A stretch of 64,000 nt of DNA from Alteromonas gracilis (GTDB taxonomy: Bacteria; Pseudomonadota; Gammaproteobacteria; Enterobacterales; Alteromonadaceae). Below are positions 28,117-37,800 of the stretch, piece after piece. A program made the position numbers and the translations under genes. The stretch is taken from contig NZ_PVNO01000027.1 of assembly GCF_002993325.1 (NCBI RefSeq), positions 124,001-188,000 on the forward strand. Reading direction: 5' to 3'. The notes beneath the pieces are model-generated. The model saw nothing but the letters and a program-made list of their open reading frames with translations, ran no database searches and had not been told where the DNA came from. The number at the start of each line of letters is the position of its first letter. The first letter of the stretch is position 1.

Positions 28117-29412
28117 CTAGTGGTCATTACCAGATTCTTTAGGCGCAATGTAATATTCAGGCATAACCCTAACCGTTTTTATCATGCTCTCTGATATGTC
28201 TACAATTTCCAACGGATAGCCAGCTAATCTTACACTCACCTTGTTTTCAGGAATATCCTCAAGATATTCAAGTAATAGTCCATTCAATGTTTTAGGACCT
28301 TCAGTGGGTAAATTCCAGTTCATCTCTCGGTTCAACTCACGAACGTTAGCACTTCCATCTACTAAAACGGAGCCATCTTGCTGCACATGAGCTTCTTTAC
28401 TGTGGTCGGGAACCATACTCGTTGTAAAGTCACCGATGATTTCTTCTAGAATATCTTCTAACGTAACCAACCCCATAATATCGCCGTACTCATCGACGAC
28501 AAGAGCGATGCGCTCTTTTTCTGCCTGAAACTTATACATCAACGTGTGAAGCGGCGTTGACTCAGGTGTGAAATAAATTTCACGAACCGCACGAAGCAAA
28601 CTTGATTTGGTAAACTGATCTTTCGATAGCAGGCGCAGTGCGTCTCGCACATGAACAAAGCCCACCGCATCGTCAACACTATCGCGGTATAACAGAACGC
28701 GAGTGTGCTGCGCATGGGTTAACGCTTTTTGGATTTTTTTCCAGTCATCATTAATGTCTATGGCAAAAATTTCTGCTCGCGGCACCATAATGTCTTCAGC
28801 GGTAACGCTCTCTAGGTCAAGGATACTAACCAGCATATCTTGGTGCCGCTTGGGTATCATTGCACCCGCTTCGAAAACCACGGTTCTTAATTCTTCTCTG
28901 CTAAGCGAGTCATCGCTACCACTTGCAGGGCTAATTCTGAGAAGCGCAAGAATACCGTTGGTAATTCCATTGATTGCGGCGACGAAGGGATATAGCAGTT
29001 TCAGCAGAGGGAGCAGGATAATAGAACTAGGGAAGGCGACTTTCTCTGGGTAAAGCGCCGCCAGTGTTTTAGGCGTCACTTCCGCAAAAATGAGCAGAAC
29101 CAAAGTTAAGCCAAAAGTGGCTGCAAATAAGCCCCAATAATCACCAAATAGTCGGATACATAGGATTGTTGCCAGTGAAGATGCAGCAATGTTAACTAAG
29201 TTATTGCCGATAAGGATAAGACCTATTAAGCGGTCTGGTCGGTCGAGAAGCTTCGCAACTCGTATCGCAGAGCGATTACCTTCGCCTTGCAAGTGCTTGA
29301 GCCGATAGCGATTTATCGACATCATGCCAGTTTCTGAACTAGAAAAATACGCAGATAATAATATGAGTACGCCGAGCGCGATAAACAGCGTACTCGTTGA
29401 TATGTCGTCCAA
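28117..29412 (-). CDS. corB: CNNM/CBS domain transporter, CorB (YfjD) type
   Basis: 431 residues. An N-terminal CNNM (DUF21) domain holds four membrane segments with the family motif AYFSSSETGMMSINRYRLKHL. A paired CBS module follows at about 205-330 (VTAEDIMVPRAEIFAID; VVDEYGDIMGLVTLEDILEEIIGDF), then a CorC/HlyC C-terminal domain. The family takes part in Mg2+/Co2+ efflux or Mg2+ homeostasis. It lies 173 bases downstream of the YpjD-like gene on the same strand, the pairing also found in E. coli. The gap between them contains a possible structured leader. Confidence 0.88.
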   Translation of the reverse strand: MDDISTSTLFIALGVLILLSAYFSSSETGMMSINRYRLKHLQGEGNRSAIRVAKLLDRPDRLIGLILIGNNLVNIAASSLATILCIRLFGDYWGLFAATFGLTLVLLIFAEVTPKTLAALYPEKVAFPSSIILLPLLKLLYPFVAAINGITNGILALLRISPASGSDDSLSREELRTVVFEAGAMIPKRHQDMLVSILDLESVTAEDIMVPRAEIFAIDINDDWKKIQKALTHAQHTRVLLYRDSVDDAVGFVHVRDALRLLSKDQFTKSSLLRAVREIYFTPESTPLHTLMYKFQAEKERIALVVDEYGDIMGLVTLEDILEEIIGDFTTSMVPDHSKEAHVQQDGSVLVDGSANVRELNREMNWNLPTEGPKTLNGLLLEYLEDIPENKVSVRLAGYPLEIVDISESMIKTVRVMPEYYIAPKESGNDH

Positions 29413-29456
29413 TTAATGGGTTCCTGTCTAATCTTAGGGTTCAAATGTATTGATTT

Positions 29457-29520
29457 GATGCCTTGGTTTCAAGGGGAAATTGTTGATATTTCCTTAAATG
29501 TGCAGAAAACAAAAGGCATC
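29457..29520 (-). ncRNA. Candidate structured leader upstream of corB
   Basis: GATGCCTT (29457-29464) pairs with AAGGCATC (29513-29520). Inside are GGAAAT/ATTTCC (29475-29480/29488-29493) and CCTTG/CAAGG (29461-29465/29470-29474). The CCTTG stem competes with the outer stem, so two alternative folds exist. The element ends 45 bases before the corB start. No known riboswitch is matched. It could also be chance pairing or an intercistronic processing site. Confidence 0.35.
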
Positions 29521-29585
29521 GGCGCTAGCAATTTACAAATTTAATTAGTGATGGACTGGTTGAAATGCATATAAAGCGTATGAAT

Positions 29586-30377
29586 TTACAGAAGAAACTC
29601 GCGGACCAGTTTACTGCCAAAGTAAGCGAGCGATAAAAGAGAAACCCCAACTACAGTCATAACGATGACCTGGCGTCCACGCCATCCCCGTACTTTTTGA
29701 CCTATTAAGAGTATAAGAAAAACCACAAGTGCCGCCCCAGATAAAACGGTTTTGTGGGCATAGGTTTTATTAAACATGTCATCTAAAAAAACAAAACCAC
29801 TAATAAGGGAAACCGTTAAAAGAGATGTGCCCGCTAATAAAAGCTTAAATAGAATGTTTTCAACCAGCATCAATGGAGGAAGCGAAGAGTGAAGCAGCGC
29901 GGCGCCTTTTTGTTTTAACCGATAGGTTATGTAGGACATTTGTAGAGCGTATAGAAATGCGATGACCAAGGTGCAATAAGCGAACAGAGATAAGCTGATG
30001 TGGATGACCAGACCTGGCTGAAGCTCTATATGCATAATGTAGGATACTGGAATAAACTTTGACGCTAATACAGTAAGGCTCGCAAAACCAAAAACAACGG
30101 GAAGTAAAATCAAATTAGGAATAGCACGAGCAAAAACCAGCATAGATACAGTTATGATCCATGAAACCAACGACAGTACATTAGTGACACTCATGTCTTG
30201 TCCGGGAGCAACAATGATAACGTTAATCAGAAACGCAATATGTGCGATTGCGCCTACGCTCGCGAGTGACAATCCAAGTCGTTTGTTAGGGCCATCTTGA
30301 TGGACAAACTTGCCAATAAGCACTGCAGCGGCGAGAGCATAAAGTAGAGCAGCGGATATGGCGAAAAGGGTGTTCAT
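29586..30377 (-). CDS. ypjD: CcsA-like inner-membrane protein YpjD
   Basis: 263 residues, eight predicted membrane helices, with the cytochrome c assembly (CcsA/CcmF-like) family character (HISLSLFAYCTLVIAFLYALQMSY). No tryptophan-rich heme-handling motif is obvious, so a direct role in cytochrome c assembly is doubtful. YpjD homologues lie beside corB and ffh in many gammaproteobacteria and have been linked to divalent cation handling. Divergent from ffh. Confidence 0.83.
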   Translation of the reverse strand: MNTLFAISAALLYALAAAVLIGKFVHQDGPNKRLGLSLASVGAIAHIAFLINVIIVAPGQDMSVTNVLSLVSWIITVSMLVFARAIPNLILLPVVFGFASLTVLASKFIPVSYIMHIELQPGLVIHISLSLFAYCTLVIAFLYALQMSYITYRLKQKGAALLHSSLPPLMLVENILFKLLLAGTSLLTVSLISGFVFLDDMFNKTYAHKTVLSGAALVVFLILLIGQKVRGWRGRQVIVMTVVGVSLLSLAYFGSKLVREFLL

Positions 30378-30515
30378 GGTGCTTCCTGTAATGCGTTGGT
30401 GACGAGTTCACCGACTGAGTCGGTATTGATACTGCAACTTGCAAGTAAATTCAACCATCTCCTTGATTTTGTTTATTTCACTCCCACTTTGTCCAAGAGT
30501 ATATAGTCGATACAA

Positions 30516-30590
30516 ATGTTTGAAAATTTAACCGCAATTGTGGGTACGTTCATATTCCCTTTTACGATACAATGTGGGCATTACGTCTGA
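30516..30590 (+). other. Upstream 24-codon frame that repeats the start of ffh
   Basis: An ATG at 30516 opens MFENLTAIVGTF and runs to TGA at 30590, 21 bases before ffh. Its first 15 bases differ from the first 15 of ffh at only one position (ATGTTTGAAAATTTA against ATGTTTGAGAATTTA). No ribosome site is visible. A TACAAT at about 30567-30572 could be the ffh -10 element, in which case this frame would not be transcribed. Confidence 0.3.
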
Positions 30591-30611
30591 AATAAAAAGA
30601 AGTTTCATACT

Positions 30612-32042
30612 ATGTTTGAGAATTTATCAGAACGCTTAGGCCAGACATTACGAAATGTCAGTGGTAAGGGGCGTCTAACAGAAGACAATATTAAAGAAAC
30701 GCTGCGTGAAGTGCGTATGGCACTGCTTGAGGCCGACGTCGCGCTCCCCGTGGTGAAAGCGTTTGTTGCTCAAGTAAAAGAGCGTGCTGTTGGTACCGAA
30801 GTTACCAAAAGCTTAAAGCCCGGCCAAGTGTTTATCAAGATAGTTCAGTCTGAACTAGAGTCCGTGATGGGGGAGGCTAACGAAAAGCTTAACCTTGCCA
30901 CGCAACCTCCTGCCGTTGTGCTTATGGCCGGCTTGCAAGGGGCGGGTAAGACTACCTCTGTAGGTAAACTTGCCAAGTATTTGACTGAGCGTGAGAAAAA
31001 GAAAGTTATGGTGGTGAGCGCCGATATATATCGTCCGGCCGCTATTAAGCAGTTAGAAACGCTTGCAAGTGAAGTGAACGTAGCTTTTCACCCTTCGACC
31101 ATTTTGCAAAAGCCCATTGATATTGTTAACGACGCGATAAGCGAAGCAAAGAAGAACTTCTTTGATGTATTGCTTGTAGATACCGCAGGTCGTCTGCATG
31201 TTGACAACGATATGATGGACGAGATTAAAGAGCTTCACGCTGCGGTTAAGCCAATTGAAACCTTGTTTGTGGTTGACGCCATGACAGGTCAAGATGCTGC
31301 AAATACGGCAAAAGCCTTTAATGATGCACTTCCGCTTACCGGTGTAATCCTTACTAAAGCAGATGGTGACGCACGCGGTGGTGCAGCATTATCAGTTCGT
31401 CATATTACGGGTAAACCCATCAAGTTTATCGGTATGGGTGAAAAGGTCGATGCGTTAGAACCGTTCCATCCTGAGCGCATCGCATCTCGTATCTTGGGCA
31501 TGGGTGATGTACTTAGCCTTATCGAAGAGGTTGAGCGTAAAGTCGATAAGTCTAAAGCCGAAAAGCTGGCCAAGAAGGTACAAAAAGGTAAAGGTTTTGA
31601 CCTTCAAGACTTTAAAGATCAGCTTGAGCAAATGAAAAACATGGGCGGCATGATGGGGATGCTTGATAAGCTACCCGGCATGGGCGGTATGTCTGACAAG
31701 ATAAAAGATCAGGCAAATGACAAGCAGTTCAATCAAATGGAAGCCATCATTAATTCAATGACACCTGCTGAGCGAGCACGTCCCGAAATTATCAAAGGTT
31801 CTCGTAAGCGTCGTATAGCCGCTGGCTCTGGCACCCAAATTCAAGATGTGAACCGCTTACTTAAGCAGTTTACTCAAATGCAAAAGATGATGAAAAAAAT
31901 GTCTGGCGGCGGTATGAAGAAAATGATGCGCCAGATGAAAGGCATGATGCCTCCGGGCGGTGGCGGTTTTGGTGGTCCTGGAGGACCTGGTGGATTCGGC
32001 GGTGGCGGCTTCGGCGGAGGCGGTGGCTTCCCGCCACGGTAA
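30612..32042 (+). CDS. ffh: Signal recognition particle protein Ffh
   Basis: 476 residues. The N domain is followed by the GTPase G domain with G1 GLQGAGKTT, G3 DTAGRLHVD, G4 TKADGDARGG, then a methionine-rich M domain that binds 4.5S RNA and signal sequences (MKNMGGMMGMLDKLPGMGGM). The last 30 residues form a Gly-rich extension (PGGGGFGGPGGPGGFGGGGF and more) that is longer than the E. coli protein (453 residues). It targets membrane proteins to the translocon. It has its own terminator, and rpsP, its usual next gene, is 17 kb away. Confidence 0.96.
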   Translation: MFENLSERLGQTLRNVSGKGRLTEDNIKETLREVRMALLEADVALPVVKAFVAQVKERAVGTEVTKSLKPGQVFIKIVQSELESVMGEANEKLNLATQPPAVVLMAGLQGAGKTTSVGKLAKYLTEREKKKVMVVSADIYRPAAIKQLETLASEVNVAFHPSTILQKPIDIVNDAISEAKKNFFDVLLVDTAGRLHVDNDMMDEIKELHAAVKPIETLFVVDAMTGQDAANTAKAFNDALPLTGVILTKADGDARGGAALSVRHITGKPIKFIGMGEKVDALEPFHPERIASRILGMGDVLSLIEEVERKVDKSKAEKLAKKVQKGKGFDLQDFKDQLEQMKNMGGMMGMLDKLPGMGGMSDKIKDQANDKQFNQMEAIINSMTPAERARPEIIKGSRKRRIAAGSGTQIQDVNRLLKQFTQMQKMMKKMSGGGMKKMMRQMKGMMPPGGGGFGGPGGPGGFGGGGFGGGGGFPPR

Positions 32043-32072
32043 AGGGCTCCCTCTTCATTTTAAGATGTTTAA

Positions 32073-32108
32073 AAACCTCAACTGCAGCAATGCATTGAGG
32101 TTTTTTTA
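32073..32108 (+). terminator. Rho-independent terminator of ffh
   Basis: AACCTCAA-C-TGCA and TGCATTGAGGTT form a stem with one bulge and a GCAA tetraloop, followed by a T-rich tract (seven T, then A, then more T). It begins 31 bases after the stop. Confidence 0.9.
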
Positions 32109-32231
32109 TTTTTTTGCATCCAGTTTCTCTGTTGGCTCGTTTGGCTTACTGAACAGGACGTGAGCACTATCTATTGCACCCGCTGCCGATAAGCAACGTC
32201 TCTTCGCTAAACAACAAGTATGGAGATGATG

Positions 32232-34298
32232 ATGGAACTTAATAAAACATCACAACAAAAATTAAAATTATCGCTATTAGCTACCGCTATGGTTTTTGCA
32301 CTTAGTGCCTGTGATGGTGATGACGGCGCTGACGGTTTAAATGGCGCAGATGGCTCACCCGGTCAAGACGGCGCACCAGGTCAAGATGGCGCTCCGGGTT
32401 TCGCAGCTGGCACCTTTTTGGTTGCCAACAATGGCGATGCCAATCGCAACACGGTGACAGTCGTCGATCAAAATGCCAACTCACTTAGTACCGTAACAAC
32501 AGGTGCAAATGAAGGTATTGTGTTTACTGAAGGCGGCGCGCTGGTTCAAGCTGGTGACAGTGATTTACCTTTATTGAGAACGCTGTGTAATTTTGATACT
32601 CAGACGAATTATATGATGAGTACTGGCAAGGAAATAACCGGTACTTCAACAGGCTTAGTTAACCCCAAAGGAATCGCTTTTGCTGAAGATGCTGGCTTAG
32701 TGATGGTTGCTGATTTCAATGGCCAAAAGGTCAGTGTTTTCGGTGGTCAGGCAGCGGGAGACGTGGCACCTGTTGCTGAGATAATGGTATCCGCAAAACC
32801 ATGGGACCTAGCCTATGATGAGCAAAACGACAGATTATTTGTAGCACTGACTGATGGTACATTGGCAGTATATGACAATGTCGCTGGCTCGGGTTTTGCG
32901 CCTACGGTAATGCGCTCAGTGGTGCCTTCTGATGCAGACGGCAATCAAATATCCATAAATCTGCACGGTATTGCTTACGAGCCTATGTCTAATCGCATGG
33001 TGTTGTCTGATGTAGGTGATGCTGCAGTTGCAGATGATGGTCAAATTTTTGTGTTGGACAATGTTTCTTCTGCAGATGGGACAGTGGTACCAACGAGAGT
33101 AATTGGCGGAGCGTCGACTCAGCTTGGTAACCCGGTGGATATTATTCTTACGGGATCTGATCTTCGTGTGGCGGAAAAATCAAATGATGCCATTTTGGTT
33201 TTCTCAAATATTTTCAATGGCGAGAGCGGCGACATTGAACCTACGTTATCTACGCCGTCTGTAAAACCAGAATCGATAGCCGAATTCAAAGAACGAGAAA
33301 CGATGGAAGACGCGTCAGATGATGGCATAACTACCATGCCAATCATGGGACTATCTGTATCTAGCAATCCGTCGAGTGAGAGCGCAACGACAGGACAGGT
33401 CGCACAATACAGCGCAGTGCTATCTAGTGAGTTAAGTACCTTTGATGCGGGTATGAGTATTGAAAGTGCTTCCTTTACGGCAAATGGCGATGGTGTTATT
33501 ACCTTTGATAACGTAGATACATCAACAGGTGGTCTGCTTATAGTTAACCGTCTTAAAACCATGCGAGACGGGATGGAGTATAGCGATAGCTTCGACCATA
33601 TGATCGCAGGCAGCGAAACCGGTCTGATTGCACCTAAAGGGCTAGATATTGCCTCAGATGCAGGTGTAGTATTTGTCGCTGATGTTAATGAAACCACACC
33701 AGCTGTGCGCGTCTTTTCACCGTGTGCTTCTGGCAACGTGGCGCCGCTATTAACCCTTGAAGCCGCTAATGGGGCTCGTCCTTGGGATGTGGATTATGAC
33801 CCGGCTACTGACAGCGCGTATCTCGCACTAACAAACGGTTCGGTTGCAGTATTTGAAGAAGTTGTTAGAAGAATGGAGAGCGGTGAAACCGTAATAACTG
33901 GCGAAGATAGACTCATTGTGCCTGCAAGTGGCGGTGCAGCTTTTGCTGCTCCGACTAACATTCACGGTATTGACTATGATAGTCAAAGCGACAGCCTTGT
34001 AATCTCTGATGTGGGTAGTGCTGCCGACGCCACTGATGGTAAGCTTTATGTCATATCTGGCGCAGGTCGTGCGGATGGCTTAACTGACGTATCGGTGAAT
34101 ATAGCCGGTCTGAATTCAATGTTGGGTAATCCAGTGGACTTAATGTTAAGCAACGGTCACGTCTATGTTGCTGAAAAGTCAAACGGTATGATCCTTCGCT
34201 TTGATAATATTCTAAATTCAGCATCGGGTGATATTGCACCGACTTTTAGCATGATGTATCCAGCGCCCGAGTCGGTTAGCGTGCTTTCAGTGAAGTAA
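32232..34298 (+). CDS. Lipoprotein with collagen-like repeat and two tandem propeller-like halves
   Basis: 688 residues from ATG 32232, seven bases after GGAG; two earlier in-frame ATGs overlap that site. The lipobox is ALSAC (C27). Residues 29-56 are nine Gly-X-Y triplets (GADGLNGADGSPGQDGAPG), a collagen-like stalk. The rest contains two homologous copies of about 210 residues: each has GL(V/I)xPKG, an A-D-x-N turn, KPWDL or RPWDV, HGIAYEP or HGIDYDS, LGNPVD, and VAEKSN followed by SGDI(E/A)P. This suggests an NHL/YncE-like beta propeller. It is expected on the outer membrane. Function unknown. Confidence 0.8.
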   Translation: MELNKTSQQKLKLSLLATAMVFALSACDGDDGADGLNGADGSPGQDGAPGQDGAPGFAAGTFLVANNGDANRNTVTVVDQNANSLSTVTTGANEGIVFTEGGALVQAGDSDLPLLRTLCNFDTQTNYMMSTGKEITGTSTGLVNPKGIAFAEDAGLVMVADFNGQKVSVFGGQAAGDVAPVAEIMVSAKPWDLAYDEQNDRLFVALTDGTLAVYDNVAGSGFAPTVMRSVVPSDADGNQISINLHGIAYEPMSNRMVLSDVGDAAVADDGQIFVLDNVSSADGTVVPTRVIGGASTQLGNPVDIILTGSDLRVAEKSNDAILVFSNIFNGESGDIEPTLSTPSVKPESIAEFKERETMEDASDDGITTMPIMGLSVSSNPSSESATTGQVAQYSAVLSSELSTFDAGMSIESASFTANGDGVITFDNVDTSTGGLLIVNRLKTMRDGMEYSDSFDHMIAGSETGLIAPKGLDIASDAGVVFVADVNETTPAVRVFSPCASGNVAPLLTLEAANGARPWDVDYDPATDSAYLALTNGSVAVFEEVVRRMESGETVITGEDRLIVPASGGAAFAAPTNIHGIDYDSQSDSLVISDVGSAADATDGKLYVISGAGRADGLTDVSVNIAGLNSMLGNPVDLMLSNGHVYVAEKSNGMILRFDNILNSASGDIAPTFSMMYPAPESVSVLSVK

Positions 34299-34389
34299 GA
34301 TTGCCGGTGAAATAAAAAGTAAATCGTAAAGGAGCTGGTTCAATGGCTCCCTTACATTGGTAAGTTGACCGCAACTTGTCACCTTAATC

Positions 34390-34434
34390 ATGGTGGTACG
34401 AACATTTTACTATGGCGTACCGCCATTTTTATTT
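34390..34434 (+). terminator. Terminator of the collagen-like lipoprotein gene
   Basis: ATGGTGGTACG (34390-34400) pairs with CGTACCGCCAT (34416-34426) with one G-U pair and a 15-base loop, then TTTTTATTT. A second weak hairpin (GGAGC/GCTCC near 34331-34350) precedes it. Confidence 0.75.
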
Positions 34435-34545
34435 AGCTATGTAACTACTACATAACTATCATTCTTAGGTTGTATAGTAGCCTTCTTAAAGCCAGTAAAG
34501 TCGGTTTTAGATCCCTCTTAGTACAAATCTAAAGCGTACTTTTTC

Positions 34546-34644
34546 TCATAACAAATCCGCAAACTTTACCCGCTCTTCTTGCTGGCGTAATTTATCTCTT
34601 TCCGCAGCAGAGCGGTAAACGTCCCATAAGTTTGAAATGTAACG
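34546..34644 (-). pseudogene. Possible coding remnant, 32 codons without a start
   Basis: On the minus strand the frame between a TAA and the TGA at 34546-34548 reads ISNLWDVYRSAAERDKLRQQ then EERVKFADLL. The composition and codon use look like a genuine helical protein end, but there is no start codon or ribosome site. It may be the C-terminal scrap of a lost gene at the border of the SMC operon. The rest of the 592-base gap 34299-34890 holds only a terminator, a 10-bp palindrome (GTAACGTTAC at 34639-34648) and presumably the SMC operon promoter. Confidence 0.3.
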
Positions 34645-34890
34645 TTACTAAATTGAGAGCGTCCAAGTATCAACATGAAGAAAGAAGCAAAAACCAACCC
34701 GCAATAGCACGCTTTATAACCAACAAATCGTCGGGCGTCTGTGCAAGCTAGCTAATTCATAATACACTGACGGGCTTCATCGTGCGCGCGTGCTTGGATG
34801 TGAAGGTAGGCAATTTTCTTAAACCTTTGTTAAGCACAGTTTTATGTTGTGTGAACAGTCACACGGCAGAGTTTTTGATACAGGAACACT

Positions 34891-37800
34891 ATGGCAGGCT
34901 TAAAACGTATTATTCTAATCGACACGCATTTACCTGGCGTGGTCGAGCTAAAGCTTGATGGACACACCAATATTTGTGGTACCAATGCGTCAGGTAAAAC
35001 TACGCTTCAGCGACTTATTCCCGTGTTTTACGGTGAATACCCAAGTCGCGTGGTACCGGCAACGCGAGACAGTTTCGAGCGTTGGTATTTACCTCGTTTA
35101 TCAAGCTTTATTATCTACGAATACACACGTGCTGAAGGTGACCTGTGCCAAGCAGTGTTAAGCTCAAACGGTACAGGCGTAAACTACCGTTTAATTGGTA
35201 AGCCATTTGAAATCAGCGACTATTTGATAGAGCAAAAGAATGGAAAACACGCCAGTGTAAGCAGTGCCGAGCTTGCCCGCGCCATGAAGCGTAACAACAT
35301 TTTGGTCACCAGTTTGCTGAATACCAAAGACTTCCGCGCAATTATTCAAAACGATCACGGTGTGTTAAACCAAAGCAACAACGCCCGCGAACTACTAGGC
35401 TATGCGAAAATTTTTAGTCTGTGCGAACCTTCCAAGCATATGCGCCATATCGAGAAGCTGGCTAAAGCGGTTCACTCGAAAGAAGGCAAGATGGAAACCA
35501 TCAAAGCCATGATTGCCGCTATCTTAGAAGAGGATGGCGTTACGCCACCTACTTCGGGCCTAAGTCGTCATCGCGTTGATGACTGGATTAAAGAGTGTCA
35601 CTTAATAAAACAATTCGACAAAATTCGCCCTGAGTTTTCTAAACTCGAGCAAGCTGACATGGCGCTTACGAGCACAGAGCAAGTACTCGCTAACTTAAAA
35701 CATAGTTTTGAACTTGATAAAACTTACTTGGCTGCACGTGTTGAAACAACAAAGAATGAACTGGATGAGAATAGCTTCCAGCGCAAACAAACGGACAGCG
35801 AGTGGGGCGATACTCGCGATCACTTAAACCAGGTTATTTCGTCTGCCCGCGCCGATGTTGAAAAGTTCACGAGTGAATTAGATACAGTAGAGCGTGAATT
35901 CGATAAGTGGCAAGACGAAAATATTGAACAGCTCAAAGAAGATGTGGCAAATTTAGCCCAGTGGCAAAATGAAAAGGCCATGGCCGATAGTCGCTATGTT
36001 TTGCTTACAGAAAAGCACCAAGATATAGAGTCTGCGTACAACAAGCGCTTAGCTGAGCTAGGTGAAAAGCTGTCAATTACCCTAGAAGAAATGTCAGCCG
36101 CACGCCAAGAGGCCGCTGAGAATAAAGCGCAGCAGCAGCAAAACGAGCGTGAAGCGTTGAGCCGTATTCAAGACGATTATAATGGTCAGCTCAGTGCACT
36201 ACAGAATGATTACCAAACTAGTTTAAATGAGCTGAAAGTCGCAGAAGCTGAGCTTAAGGCTTCACTAAGCAACGCAGGCTACAACGAATTTGAGCAATCC
36301 CAGTTAGATATTCTTGATGCGGCCATAAAAGAAGCATCGATTAATGAAGATGCGGCCCGCGGTGAATTGAGACAAGCTCAGCAGGCCCATAGCAAGTCGG
36401 TAGAGTTTCGCAAAGAATGTTCAAACGCGTTAGATAAGGCGCGTACTGCCTTTCAGCAAGAAGAAAAAGCGGTTGGTAAAATTAATGCGCTTTTATATCC
36501 CGGCGAAGGGTCGCTACTTGAATTCCTGCGCGCTAATGTTGACGACTGGGAATTGTCGCTTGGAAAGATAATTCGACCAGAACTATTAGAACGTACCGAT
36601 TTGGCGCCTTCTTTGGCGACAGATTCGGTGGGCGTTAGCGACACATTTAATGGCGTTAAATTAGCGCTCACTGAACTTGATACACCTGATTATGCCTTTA
36701 CCGAGCAAGCGCTTAAGCAGCAGTTACACGAAGCAGAAGTGCGTCAGGCTGCGGCACACGCAGCACAAAACGAATGTGAGCAGCGTCTTGCAAAAGCAAA
36801 CGAAGACGTGCGCAACGCAGAACTCGTGGTTACGCAAAAAGATAACACAGTAAAAAGCGCAGAAGCGACGCGCAAACGTGCACAGCAAGACCGAGACACA
36901 GTACTTAGTGAATATCAGCAGGCCTTATCTGCACGTAAGCAAAAAGCAAAAACTAAGCTTGAAGCCAATCAGCAAGCGCAAAAGCAAGCAAAGGCACAGT
37001 TTGAGCTGAGTCGAGATGAGATAAAAGATCAGCAGCGCGAAGCGGAAACCGAGCATAAGTTCCATTGGCAACAGCTTATCGCTGATAGCGAAGCTAGGAT
37101 TTCTCAAGCCGATAACGATATGCGCAAAGCGAAAGAGAGCGCGGCGCAAGACCGTAAGGATATGCAAGACTGGCTGGAAAGTGAGTTAAGCAATCGCGGT
37201 GTAGACGTTGACGAAATAGGTCAGCTTAAAAAGCAAATCAATAAGCTAAAAGAAGATATCACGCGCACTGAAACCCATCGTCATAAAGTGGCCGACTATG
37301 AGCGCTGGTATTCCAATGTATTCACTAAACAAAAGGTTGTATGGCAGGAAGGCTTATCTAAAGCGCGCAAGTTACTCGGTGAATCGGAACGAAGCTTGGC
37401 GAGTAAGCAGGCAACCTACAAGACGGCAAGAGAACAGCTTCAAGAACAGCATGCGCAACTAGAAGCAACGCTTAAAACCGCCAGCGATCATCTTGAGCAG
37501 GTTAAAAGTTTAAGCAAATCCCTAGCTAAACTTACGTTACACGCCGGTGACGAAACCGCAGAGATCAAGCATGATGACGTCAGCATCGGTCAGCGAATAT
37601 CGGAAGTACAAAGCCAGCTTCAAGAAAGAGAGAACTTGCTCAGCGATATTCGTGCATACGTAGAAAGGTTTGATCAGCTCATTGCCGCGCAAGCCGGTAC
37701 AGGTTTATCAGACACATGGGAGCGCGCTCGAGAGGAATGCGCCACAATTAACGCCCACGGCGTGAAGAGCTTTGATCACCGTCGTATGGTGTCGCACTTA

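Noticed and set aside
33119..33736. 205-codon minus-strand frame inside the collagen-like lipoprotein gene
   Set aside because: Antisense of a clear coding gene with signal peptide and duplicated domains; no ribosome site.
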